Positions 1-5,451 of a stretch of DNA of 6,587 bases are shown here, one piece after another; positions within the stretch are counted from its first letter, which is position 1, and each line of letters starts with the position of its first letter. Origin of the DNA: Clostridia bacterium (GTDB taxonomy: Bacteria > Bacillota > Clostridia > Christensenellales > UBA1242). The stretch spans positions 1-6,587 of the forward strand of contig JAQUUD010000060.1 of the NCBI GenBank assembly GCA_028694075.1. Reading direction: 5' to 3'. Position numbers and translations under genes: made by a program. The notes below the pieces were generated by a model, which saw only the letters and a program-made list of their open reading frames with translations, had not been told where the DNA came from and did not search any database.

Positions 1-279
1 CAAGCGCAAAATGTTATGAATGCTGAGCCGATTGCAAAAGAAACAAGAAAATCAAGCATTGAAGAAATTCCAGAAGATATTATTCAAACTTATGGACTGA
101 AAATAAAAGGCAGAACTGAGTCAAAAGTAGAAAAGGACAAGATGGCAGATAAAAATGCTAAAACTTTAAATGAAAAAACCAAGGTAGAAAAAGAAGACAA
201 AACAGAAACTGCGGAAAAAACAAAAACTGTGAAAAAAGAAGAAAAAAATGAGAAAGCAGAAAATCCAAAAACTGACTAA
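1..279 (+). CDS. 3' end of an unidentified protein with a Lys/Glu-rich C-terminal tail (partial)
   Basis: Frame 1 is open from the first base of the window to a TAA at 277-279, giving 92 codons. The first ATG, at 16, has no Shine-Dalgarno site before it, so it is probably internal and the gene starts outside the window. The first 35 or so residues look like the end of a folded domain (…IEEIPEDIIQTYGLKIKGR…). The last 55 or so are low complexity, dominated by Lys, Glu, Thr and Asp, with loosely repeated E-K-T-K style segments and no hydrophobic stretch. That fits a disordered, highly charged cytoplasmic tail. Its position ahead of murA-ftsQ-ftsA-ftsZ makes a cell-wall or division gene possible (several have variable tails), but the visible part has no diagnostic motif and no function is assigned. 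The coding call is supported by the open frame and AT-rich codon use like the neighbours. Confidence 0.6.
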   Translation, partial: QAQNVMNAEPIAKETRKSSIEEIPEDIIQTYGLKIKGRTESKVEKDKMADKNAKTLNEKTKVEKEDKTETAEKTKTVKKEEKNEKAENPKTD

Positions 280-349
280 AATATTGACATAAACAAAAAC
301 GGGCAAAAAAATAATTTTGAAAAAATCTAAACAAATCAACTTTTTCTCT

Positions 350-379
350 AATTATGCCAGTTTCTCTAACTGCATAATT
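350..379 (+). terminator. Hairpin in the convergent gap, possible terminator
   Basis: AATTATGCCAGTT (350-362) pairs with AACTGCATAATT (368-379) around a five-base loop TCTCT, giving 12 base pairs with one bulged C. It lies 70 bases after the stop of the partial gene and 10 bases beyond the stop of the opposite-strand gene, where a shared terminator would be expected. Downstream on the + strand the sequence is T-rich (through about 400) but has no uninterrupted T run right after the stem. On the - strand an A-rich stretch follows, with T runs only further on. The hairpin is seen directly; terminator function is inferred. Confidence 0.45.
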
Positions 380-389
380 TCAAGATTAT

Positions 390-1409
390 TTATTTTTCTA
401 TGCCGACCAAATCTTTTTGATTTTTTGTTGGTTTAATATCTGATTTTAATTTTTGGCATTCCATAAAAAATTCTATTATATTCAAATTCATTTGCCTGAG
501 AGCATTGTGATAAGTTAATGAATTTGTAACATATATTAAATATTCTTTCAAGTCAATTTTGTCTTCATCAGTTATTGGCAATTTTAAGATGTTATGACTG
601 AGATTATCAGATATTGCTTCAATGTTGATTTCATTTTTATATAAAATTTCATTCTGAAACTGATCTATCATTTTAATTTTATAACTGCTGATTAAAGTTT
701 CTCTTTTTTCTGCTTGCCCACGTAACTCATCAAAGCAAAAACTTCTATAATAATCTTTTTGATTTAAGGCATTGTGATATGTTAAAGCATTTGTAATATT
801 ATTCAAATACTCGCGTAAAACGGCTTTGTCTTTTTCATATATTGGCAATGTGAAGATGTTATATCTAAGTTTATCAGATATTTTCTGAATATTTGTTTCA
901 TTTTTATTTAATATTTCATCTTGAAACCGATTTATTATATACGATCTATAATTGCTCATTGAGATTGTTTTGCGTTTTGCTTGCCAACGCAACTTATCAA
1001 AGCAAAAACTTCTATATAAATCATTAAGAAATCTTGTTGTTTCCTTAGGACCGAATTCGGTTGATTTTTCCATATATTCATTAAAAGAAGGAAAACCATA
1101 ACACTCAATTTCAGAATAATGTAAATTATAATCATCTTTTAATAAAGAAACAGGTGTTTTAAAGTCATCATCATTAATAATTCCAAATTTTTCCTTCAAA
1201 AACAAAAGATATCCTTTATACATAGGACGTGATTCTTTTGGCGTTAAATGGTCATCGTAATATTTTGGCAATAAATTATATCGCAGTGCAAACTCATATA
1301 ATTTTATTTCTGGTTCAGTGCCTGAAGAATGTTTTGACTGCAAAAAAAATAGAAATTGCTTATATAACTCTCTACGCTTATCATTGTTCATTTCAGTATA
1401 TTTTTTCAT
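390..1409 (-). CDS. Hypothetical protein, 339 aa, with an 89-residue tandem duplication
   Basis: This protein is not recognised. Translation starts at ATG 1409-1407, preceded by AAAGGAG (1417-1423, - strand) at good spacing, and ends at TAA 392-390. It is rich in Lys, Asn, Tyr and Phe, looks mostly helical, and has no signal peptide or membrane span, so it is probably cytoplasmic. Residues 132-217 and 221-306 are an ungapped tandem repeat, offset 89 residues, with about 49 of 86 positions identical. Both copies begin YRSFCFD-LR and end LTYHNAL-Q. The N-terminal part has two similar hydrophobic segments (YKQFLFFLQSK at 16-26 and YKGYLLFLKEK at 64-74) that may be diverged repeats. No catalytic motif is evident. 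It lies on the strand opposite the division genes, divergent from murA, so it is probably a separate unit and possibly a later insertion. Its codon use is as AT-rich as its neighbours, so composition gives no sign of recent transfer. Confidence 0.85.
   Translation of the reverse strand: MKKYTEMNNDKRRELYKQFLFFLQSKHSSGTEPEIKLYEFALRYNLLPKYYDDHLTPKESRPMYKGYLLFLKEKFGIINDDDFKTPVSLLKDDYNLHYSEIECYGFPSFNEYMEKSTEFGPKETTRFLNDLYRSFCFDKLRWQAKRKTISMSNYRSYIINRFQDEILNKNETNIQKISDKLRYNIFTLPIYEKDKAVLREYLNNITNALTYHNALNQKDYYRSFCFDELRGQAEKRETLISSYKIKMIDQFQNEILYKNEINIEAISDNLSHNILKLPITDEDKIDLKEYLIYVTNSLTYHNALRQMNLNIIEFFMECQKLKSDIKPTKNQKDLVGIEK
492..749 (-). repeat. Tandem repeat unit 2 of the 339-aa hypothetical protein
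   Basis: Encodes residues 221-306 (YRSFCFDELR … LTYHNALRQ). It aligns to unit 1 without gaps. Conserved positions cluster at both ends and in the middle (EIL-KNE-NI, ISD-L, LPI, DK, EYL), a pattern expected of a repeated helical fold. The three residues KDY (218-220) separate the units. Confidence 0.9.
759..1016 (-). repeat. Tandem repeat unit 1 of the 339-aa hypothetical protein
   Basis: Encodes residues 132-217 (YRSFCFDKLR … LTYHNALNQ). The DNA still matches unit 2 in blocks at a constant offset of 267 bases: a 21-base identical block at 996-1016 versus 729-749, and GCATTGTGATA at 769-779 versus 502-512. The constant in-frame offset shows a gene-internal duplication without later indels. 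Confidence 0.9.
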
Positions 1410-1513
1410 TTTATTTCTCCTTTAATTAAAATTAACATATTTTTTGATTAACTACAAAGTAAAAAAATGTAGAATAACATCGAATTTTATTTTCCGAACT
1501 TTCTTTTTGATAT

Positions 1514-1522
1514 TGCTATAAT
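1514..1522 (+). promoter_or_regulatory. Extended -10 promoter candidate for murA
   Basis: TGCTATAAT is a perfect extended -10 (TG, one base, TATAAT at 1517-1522). No good -35 is seen 16-18 bases upstream, which extended -10 promoters tolerate. Transcription would begin near 1529, giving a leader of about 178 bases before murA. The site overlaps the divergent control region of the opposite-strand gene. Confidence 0.45.
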
Positions 1523-1531
1523 ATTGTGAAT

Positions 1532-1560
1532 ATTAAAGATAAAAACCAAAAAAAGTTCAA
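1532..1560 (-). promoter_or_regulatory. Possible promoter of the 339-aa hypothetical gene
   Basis: On the - strand, TTGAAC (1560-1555) and TTTAAT (1537-1532) are separated by 17 bases. They match the -35 and -10 consensus at 4/6 and 5/6. A transcript would start near 1525, leaving a leader of about 115 bases. In such AT-rich DNA matches of this quality can occur by chance. Confidence 0.3.
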
Positions 1561-1696
1561 ATGATAAAAGCGCTTTAATGAAATCCATTAGCTTATAGGA
1601 TTTTATAAAAATTTAAAACAGTTTCTTAAACTTATATTATATGCTACTAAAAAGCATTTTTTCACAACTTAACCAATGTATCCATACAATGTATTT

Positions 1697-1709
1697 GGAG
1701 ATACAAATG
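1697..1709 (+). promoter_or_regulatory. Ribosome binding site that fixes the murA start
   Basis: GGAG (1697-1700) lies six bases before ATG 1707, and the protein from that ATG opens with the usual MurA N-terminus (MEKLHIKGGNKLYGTVKI). The in-frame upstream ATG at 1641 has no Shine-Dalgarno site, sits inside a small hairpin, and would add 22 residues that are not typical of the family. Confidence 0.8.
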
Positions 1710-2963
1710 GAAAAGTTACATATTAAGGGTGGTAACAAATTATATGGAACTGTTAAAATTGGTTGTGCTAAAAACGCCTATCTTCCGATTTTGGCAGGTG
1801 CAATACTGTGTGAAGGAAAAGTAAAATTAAATAATTATCCTTTTTATAAAGATATATTAAATATGACTAATATTTTGGAAAATTTAGGAGCAGAGAAAAC
1901 GCTTAATGATGGCTGTATTGAACTTGATATGACAAATTTAACTAATTATGAAATACCTAGCAACTTATCAATGTTGACTAGGTCTTCTATTTTTAGTTTG
2001 GGAGCAATACTCGGTCGTTTTAAAAAAGCAAAAGTGGCTTATCCCGGAGGGTGCGATATCGGAACTCGCCCAATAGACCTTCATTTGAAAGGTTTGCGTG
2101 CATTAAATGTTAAATTAATTGACAAAAGGGGTTATATAACCTGCGACGGTTCAAATATGAAAGGTGGAATTGTGCATCTAGATTTTCCAAGCGTTGGGGC
2201 AACTGAGAATATTATGATGGCAGGTGTGCTTACCAAAGGCGAAACAAAAATAATAAATGGTGCAAAAGAGCCAGAAATTGAAGACCTGCAAAATTTTTTG
2301 AACAAGGCGGGCGCAAAAATAAAAGGTGCCGGCACAAACATTATTACTATAAAGGGTGTTGAAAAATTAAATAGCGTGGAATATACACCAATTAGCGATA
2401 GAATTATAACCGGAACTTATATTATTGCCTGTGGCATTTGCGGTGGTGAAATAATATTAGAAAATGCAAATTTAAATCATTTGGAAGCATTAACTGATAA
2501 ATTAGATAAAAATTGTTATAAAATATGGAGCAAAAATAATAGCATTATTATTAACTCAAAGGGAAAACATAATGCAATTACAAAAATTGAAACAATGCCA
2601 TATCCGGGCTTCCCAACCGACTTGCAACCTCAAATTGTTGCAATGCTTTCAACATGCAAAGGCACATCAGTGGTTGTTGAAAATTTGTTTGAAACAAGAT
2701 ATAAATATACAAACGAACTCATTAAAATGGGTGCTGACATTATAATAAAAGAAAGAAACGCAATAATTAAGGGAGTTGAAAATTTATATGGTGCCGAAGT
2801 TTATGCCACTGATTTGAGGGGCGGTGCGGGTCTTGTTTTAGCCGGTCTTATGGCGGACGGTTATACCACAGTTGGTAATGTGTCCCAAATTGAAAGAGGA
2901 TATGAAAATTTTGAACAAACATTGGCAGACTTGGGAGCAGATATAAAAAAAATTTCAGTGTAA
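1707..2963 (+). CDS. murA: UDP-N-acetylglucosamine 1-carboxyvinyltransferase
   Basis: MurA transfers enolpyruvate from phosphoenolpyruvate to UDP-GlcNAc, the first committed step of peptidoglycan synthesis, in the cytoplasm. From ATG 1707 the protein has 418 residues, the normal family length, with the two-lobed EPSP-synthase-like fold. Landmarks fall where expected: Lys22-Asn23 in the substrate loop; an active-site loop PGGCDIGTRPIDLHLKGL with catalytic Cys116 and Arg121 (E. coli Cys115, Arg120); Arg92 in the LTRSS segment; GFPTD with Asp305; and Arg371 and Arg397 in DLRGGAGLVLAG and IERGYE. A Cys rather than Asp in the loop predicts fosfomycin sensitivity (family knowledge). The N-terminal motif reads IGCAKNAYLP, whereas ISGAKNAALP is common. 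It is preceded by its own promoter candidate and followed by a 461-base gap to ftsQ, so it is probably not tightly cotranscribed with the fts genes. A longer version from ATG 1641 is unlikely. Confidence 0.96.
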   Translation: MEKLHIKGGNKLYGTVKIGCAKNAYLPILAGAILCEGKVKLNNYPFYKDILNMTNILENLGAEKTLNDGCIELDMTNLTNYEIPSNLSMLTRSSIFSLGAILGRFKKAKVAYPGGCDIGTRPIDLHLKGLRALNVKLIDKRGYITCDGSNMKGGIVHLDFPSVGATENIMMAGVLTKGETKIINGAKEPEIEDLQNFLNKAGAKIKGAGTNIITIKGVEKLNSVEYTPISDRIITGTYIIACGICGGEIILENANLNHLEALTDKLDKNCYKIWSKNNSIIINSKGKHNAITKIETMPYPGFPTDLQPQIVAMLSTCKGTSVVVENLFETRYKYTNELIKMGADIIIKERNAIIKGVENLYGAEVYATDLRGGAGLVLAGLMADGYTTVGNVSQIERGYENFEQTLADLGADIKKISV

Positions 2964-3042
2964 ATTCGAAAATTTTTGCGAATAAGTTTTCAAAAGTTGC
3001 CTTCACCGCAATGCTTATTTTTTCTTTTTCTGTTTTCGAATT
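2963..3042 (+). repeat. 10-bp inverted repeat after murA with possible weak terminator
   Basis: AATTCGAAAA (2963-2972, starting at the last base of the murA stop) is perfectly complementary to TTTTCGAATT (3033-3042), with 60 bases between. Inside, AATAAG (2981-2986) pairs with CTTATT (3014-3019), and a T-rich stretch follows to about 3038. The structure could close and terminate the murA transcript, but the stems are AT-rich and the loops long. The repeat is certain; terminator function is a guess. Confidence 0.35.
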
Positions 3043-3081
3043 AATTCCCTTTTTATATTCATATGAAAGACGAATTGATAG

Positions 3082-3117
3082 AACGCATTTTACGTTAAGG
3101 TTAAAATCGAAAGCGTT
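3082..3117 (+). repeat. Bulged hairpin upstream of the ftsQ promoter
   Basis: AACGC-ATTTTA (3082-3092) pairs with TAAAAT (3102-3107) and GCGTT (3113-3117), with a nine-base loop and a five-base bulge CGAAA on the 3' arm. A T-rich segment TTTGTTTATT follows. It may be part of the murA transcript end or a DNA-level site; nothing in the sequence decides this. Confidence 0.35.
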
Positions 3118-3178
3118 TGTTTATTACTGAAAAAAAATGATAAAAAAATAAAACCAAAAATGAAATTTAAGTTTTACC

Positions 3179-3207
3179 TTGACAGAATTGTTTTGTTGGT
3201 TTATATT
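3179..3207 (+). promoter_or_regulatory. Near-consensus sigma-70/sigma-A promoter for ftsQ
   Basis: TTGACA (3179-3184) and TATATT (3202-3207) are separated by exactly 17 bases: a perfect -35 and a 5/6 -10. Transcription would begin near 3214, leaving about 210 untranslated bases before ftsQ. The -10 and presumed start lie inside a perfect palindrome (listed separately), suggesting control by a DNA-binding protein. Confidence 0.65.
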
Positions 3208-3220
3208 TTTATATAAACCA
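3197..3220 (+). promoter_or_regulatory. Operator-like palindrome over the ftsQ promoter -10
   Basis: TGGTTTATAT (3197-3206), four T bases, then ATATAAACCA (3211-3220) make a perfect 10-bp inverted repeat. An outer pair TGACA (3180-3184)/TGTCA (3224-3228) adds imperfect symmetry around it and includes most of the -35. The position across the -10 and transcription start fits a repressor operator. The same bases could also form an RNA hairpin followed by TTTTGTCATTTTATT and act as a terminator for transcripts arriving from murA. Half of the motif (ATAAACC-TTTT) recurs at 3312-3323. Confidence 0.5.
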
Positions 3221-3424
3221 TTTTGTCATTTTATTATTGTTTATAAGTTTTTTAAAAAAATTTTAGTTAAAATGAAACTGAAAAAAATTTTTTAGGAACA
3301 AAAATGGTAAAATAAACCGTTTTAGTTATCAATAATAGGCGCAACGCAACAAATTTAATCTTGAAGAAAACGCAAAAAATAAGTAATTTCATAATCAAAA
3401 AATTTATTAAATCAAAGAGGAAAA

Positions 3425-4246
3425 ATGAAAAAAAGCATTATTTGGATAAGTTCAATTTTGGGATTTATTGGATTAATTATTATTTTATGCTTTACTTTGT
3501 TTGGTTTAAATAATATTGCGGTTGATTTTAGAAATGATACAACGCTTTTTAATAGTGAATTAAAAGAACAAGAAATCATTGATTCTGGTGAGTTCGCATC
3601 AGGTTCCTGTGTTTTTTTTATGGATAAAAATTTTATTTCTGAAAAAATTGAAAAAGCAAATCCTTATATAAAAATTGTTAATATAGAAATCATTTTCCCG
3701 AATGATATTATTATTCATTGTTATGAAAGAGAAGAGATTTTTGCGATTCAGTTCGATGATTTGTCTTATTATATTTGTGACGAAGAATTAAAAATTTTGC
3801 GTATTTTAACACTTGAAACAGATGGTTACATAAACACTCAGACAAATGCAATGGTCATAACTGGATATGAAGAAATTGACACTAATTTAAATGAAGGCGA
3901 TTTTTTAAGTTTTGGCATTGATGAAGATAATGCCATAAAAAAATTTTCACCTGCTTTTAAATTAAATAATAGAACAACGGTTGAACAAAAAGGCTTAATT
4001 AAAGAAGTTGAATTTGAATTGCAAGCAAGCGTTATTCATATGAAATATATGATTGCTTTAGTTATAACGGATTTTACAGGTTTTTCGGCTATAATTGTTG
4101 ATGCAGAAGACTATCTGGAATATAAAATCAATTTATATCTTGAAGCCGTGTCATTAATAGCAGATAATGAAAAAAGTAATTCAGAACTCTATATTTATGA
4201 AACGCTTGAAGGGAAGTTTTTTGCTCATAAAGTTATACTTGATTAA
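3425..4246 (+). CDS. ftsQ: Cell division protein FtsQ/DivIB
   Basis: FtsQ (DivIB in Gram-positives) is a bitopic membrane protein that joins the FtsL and FtsB/DivIC proteins at the division site and helps control septal wall synthesis outside the membrane. The 273-residue product has a very short cytoplasmic head (MKKS), one membrane helix at about residues 5-28, and a POTRA domain at about 31-102 recognisable from EQEIIDSGEFASGSCVFFMD, ANPYIKIVNIEIIFPN and the closing YERE. A beta domain follows with YYICDEELKIL (115-125) and, near the C-terminus, the segment at 202-230. Length and domain order are normal for the family. ATG 3425 is preceded by AAGAGG (3415-3420) at close spacing. A promoter about 210 bases upstream and a separate ftsA promoter downstream suggest it is controlled largely on its own. 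Identity rests on architecture and POTRA motifs, since this family is poorly conserved in sequence. Confidence 0.88.
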   Translation: MKKSIIWISSILGFIGLIIILCFTLFGLNNIAVDFRNDTTLFNSELKEQEIIDSGEFASGSCVFFMDKNFISEKIEKANPYIKIVNIEIIFPNDIIIHCYEREEIFAIQFDDLSYYICDEELKILRILTLETDGYINTQTNAMVITGYEEIDTNLNEGDFLSFGIDEDNAIKKFSPAFKLNNRTTVEQKGLIKEVEFELQASVIHMKYMIALVITDFTGFSAIIVDAEDYLEYKINLYLEAVSLIADNEKSNSELYIYETLEGKFFAHKVILD

Positions 4247-4264
4247 AAATTAATTAAAAATCGT

Positions 4265-4294
4265 TTGACAAACAAAAAAAATATGGTGTATAAT
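4265..4294 (+). promoter_or_regulatory. Consensus sigma-70/sigma-A promoter for ftsA
   Basis: TTGACA (4265-4270) and TATAAT (4289-4294) both match consensus perfectly with an 18-base spacer, and TG precedes the -10 directly. Transcription would start near 4301, about 35 bases before the ftsA ATG. This is the best promoter in the window and places ftsA under its own control 19 bases after the ftsQ stop. Confidence 0.82.
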
Positions 4295-4335
4295 TATTAA
4301 ATAAAATAAATATTTATGCAAAATCAGGAGCAATA

Positions 4336-5451
4336 ATGGCAAAGAATGTCGCATTCGTTTTGGATATAGGCTCTTCAAAAATAACAGTTATGGCAGGCGG
4401 TAAGGGGCTTAATAACACATTAACTGCTTATGCAAAGAGCAGTATCAATTATTCCGGATTTTCAGACGGTAAATTTTTCGAAGAAGAAAAATTGGAAGCA
4501 GTAATTGGGCGGGCAATTGAAAATATTGAATTGACCGCAAAATTAAATATTAAGGAACTAACTGTTTCTGTTCCGTCGGAGTTTTGCATAAGCAAAAACA
4601 AAAAAATAACCGTAAGTTTTAACTCGAATAAAAAATTAACTCCAACTCTTATTGATGAAGTTTATTTAATGGCATCTGAAATTGTTGAAAATCATACTCT
4701 TGTAACGATAGCGCCGATTTATCATATCTTAGATGATAAAAGAAAAGTGATTGAAATAAAATTAAATATGAAAACTTCTAAGATGACTGCATTTGTTAAC
4801 ACAATTTATATTGAAAATGAGTTCATAAAAAATATGAATAAATGGCTTTCAAATTTAGGCATTCAAAAAGTTAATTATGTTTGCTCAATTTATTGCGAAG
4901 CGTTATATTTGTTTAATCAGGAAGCATTAACTGGAAACGCAATTTTGATTGATGTCGGATACTTAACAACTGCCGTTGCAGTCAAAAAAGGCAAAGGTTT
5001 AATTCAAATGTATTCATTTTCACTTGGTGGCGGGCATATAATGGGAGATTTGGCGGAATGTTTGCACTTAACAGTTAAGCAAGCGGAAAAATTAAAAAGA
5101 CGCATTGTGCTGTCTTTGAAAACTTCGCCGTCTGATTTTTATGAAGTTGATGATGATGAATTGTGCAGTGTAAAAAAAATAAAAGCACAACTCGCAAATC
5201 AAATTGTGGTTGAGCGTTTGGATATGTTTGTTTCACTGCTGGCAAAATGTTTGGAAAGTTGCTTAAAAAATCAAGAAATGCCGGTTTTTTTAACAGGTGG
5301 TGGAATTTTTTATATCAAAGGGGCTCGTGAATATATTTCTGCAAAACTTGGCACTAATGTTGAATTAATTAAGCCCGCACAAGTGGAGTTTAACAGACCT
5401 GACGACGCTTCCACAGCAAGTGTACTCTCATTTGCTTTAAAACTTTTATAA
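4336..5451 (+). CDS. ftsA: Cell division protein FtsA (short form without membrane-targeting helix)
   Basis: FtsA is an actin-like ATPase that binds the FtsZ C-terminal peptide and normally anchors FtsZ to the membrane through a C-terminal amphipathic helix. The 371-residue product starts at ATG 4336 behind AGGAG (4326-4330). It shows the phosphate-1 loop DIGSSK (10-15), a shortened FtsA-specific 1C region (about 80-160), phosphate-2 strand ILIDVGYLTTAVAV (203-216), the FtsA segment SLGGGHIMGDLAECLHLTVKQAEKLK (229-254) and the adenosine motif FLTGGGIFYIKGA (318-330). Two things are odd. The phosphate-2 loop lacks the usual GGGT run (DVGYLTTA). The protein ends at LSFALKLL, right after the last core helix, about 50 residues short of typical FtsA, with no linker or amphipathic tail. 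No other frame downstream clearly supplies one. Identity as FtsA is well supported by position and motifs; full ATPase and membrane-anchoring ability is doubtful. Confidence 0.88.
   Translation: MAKNVAFVLDIGSSKITVMAGGKGLNNTLTAYAKSSINYSGFSDGKFFEEEKLEAVIGRAIENIELTAKLNIKELTVSVPSEFCISKNKKITVSFNSNKKLTPTLIDEVYLMASEIVENHTLVTIAPIYHILDDKRKVIEIKLNMKTSKMTAFVNTIYIENEFIKNMNKWLSNLGIQKVNYVCSIYCEALYLFNQEALTGNAILIDVGYLTTAVAVKKGKGLIQMYSFSLGGGHIMGDLAECLHLTVKQAEKLKRRIVLSLKTSPSDFYEVDDDELCSVKKIKAQLANQIVVERLDMFVSLLAKCLESCLKNQEMPVFLTGGGIFYIKGAREYISAKLGTNVELIKPAQVEFNRPDDASTASVLSFALKLL

Larger units (their letters stand above)
1410..1706. other. Divergent intergenic region between the hypothetical gene and murA
   Basis: These 297 bases hold promoter candidates for both directions and no convincing gene. 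Besides the promoters there is a perfect 10-bp palindrome AAAGCGCTTT (1567-1576), a short hairpin AAATCC…GGATTT just after it, and a 5-bp hairpin ATGCT/AGCAT (1641-1645/1653-1657) running into six T residues (1657-1662). The direct repeat CAATGTAT occurs at 1674-1681 and 1687-1694. Two tiny ATG frames (1561 and 1578, 5 and 6 codons, overlapping at TAATG) lack ribosome binding sites. The T-run hairpin could attenuate murA transcription, but its stem is weak. Confidence 0.5.
2964..3424. other. Long gene-free region between murA and ftsQ
   Basis: These 461 bases contain no credible gene. From left to right there is a perfect 10-bp inverted repeat AATTCGAAAA/TTTTCGAATT (2963-2972/3033-3042); inside it two mutually exclusive short pairings (TTGCG/CGCAA and AATAAG/CTTATT), the second followed by a T-rich stretch; a bulged hairpin at 3082-3117; a strong promoter with an overlapping palindrome at 3179-3220; and a very A/T-rich leader of about 210 bases up to ftsQ with two A7T4-type tracts. 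A second weak extended -10 (TGGTAAAAT, 3305-3313) may be another ftsQ start site. Confidence 0.6.

Noticed and set aside
421..435. 13-base match TTTTGTTGGTTTA shared with the ftsQ promoter region (3191-3203)
   Set aside because: One copy lies inside the coding sequence of the opposite-strand gene and lacks the palindrome's other half; a match in T-rich DNA is probably chance.
1229..1429. 66-codon + strand open frame
   Set aside because: It lies almost entirely antisense within the well-supported 339-residue gene, has no ribosome binding site, and has an unremarkable hydrophobic composition.
1441..1475. CTACA…TGTAG inverted repeat in the divergent region
   Set aside because: Only 5 bp with an A-rich loop; expected by chance in this composition.
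1641..1706. N-terminal extension of MurA from the in-frame ATG at 1641 (22 extra residues)
   Set aside because: No Shine-Dalgarno site precedes 1641, the extension does not match the family N-terminus, and ATG 1707 has GGAG at proper spacing and gives normal length with catalytic residues at family numbering.
2132..2341. 69-codon - strand open frame inside murA
   Set aside because: Antisense shadow of a strongly conserved gene, with no ribosome binding site and no recognisable product.
3063..3098. 11-codon + strand frame MKDELIERILR
   Set aside because: Too short, with no ribosome binding site, and part of it lies in a hairpin.
2848..3126. Stop-free stretch of about 91 codons on the - strand crossing from the murA-ftsQ gap into murA
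   Set aside because: The gap portion (52 codons) has a protein-like composition, but no ATG with a Shine-Dalgarno site exists there, the first ATG is already inside murA antisense, and the remainder overlaps murA coding. A translated search for a decayed gene would settle it.
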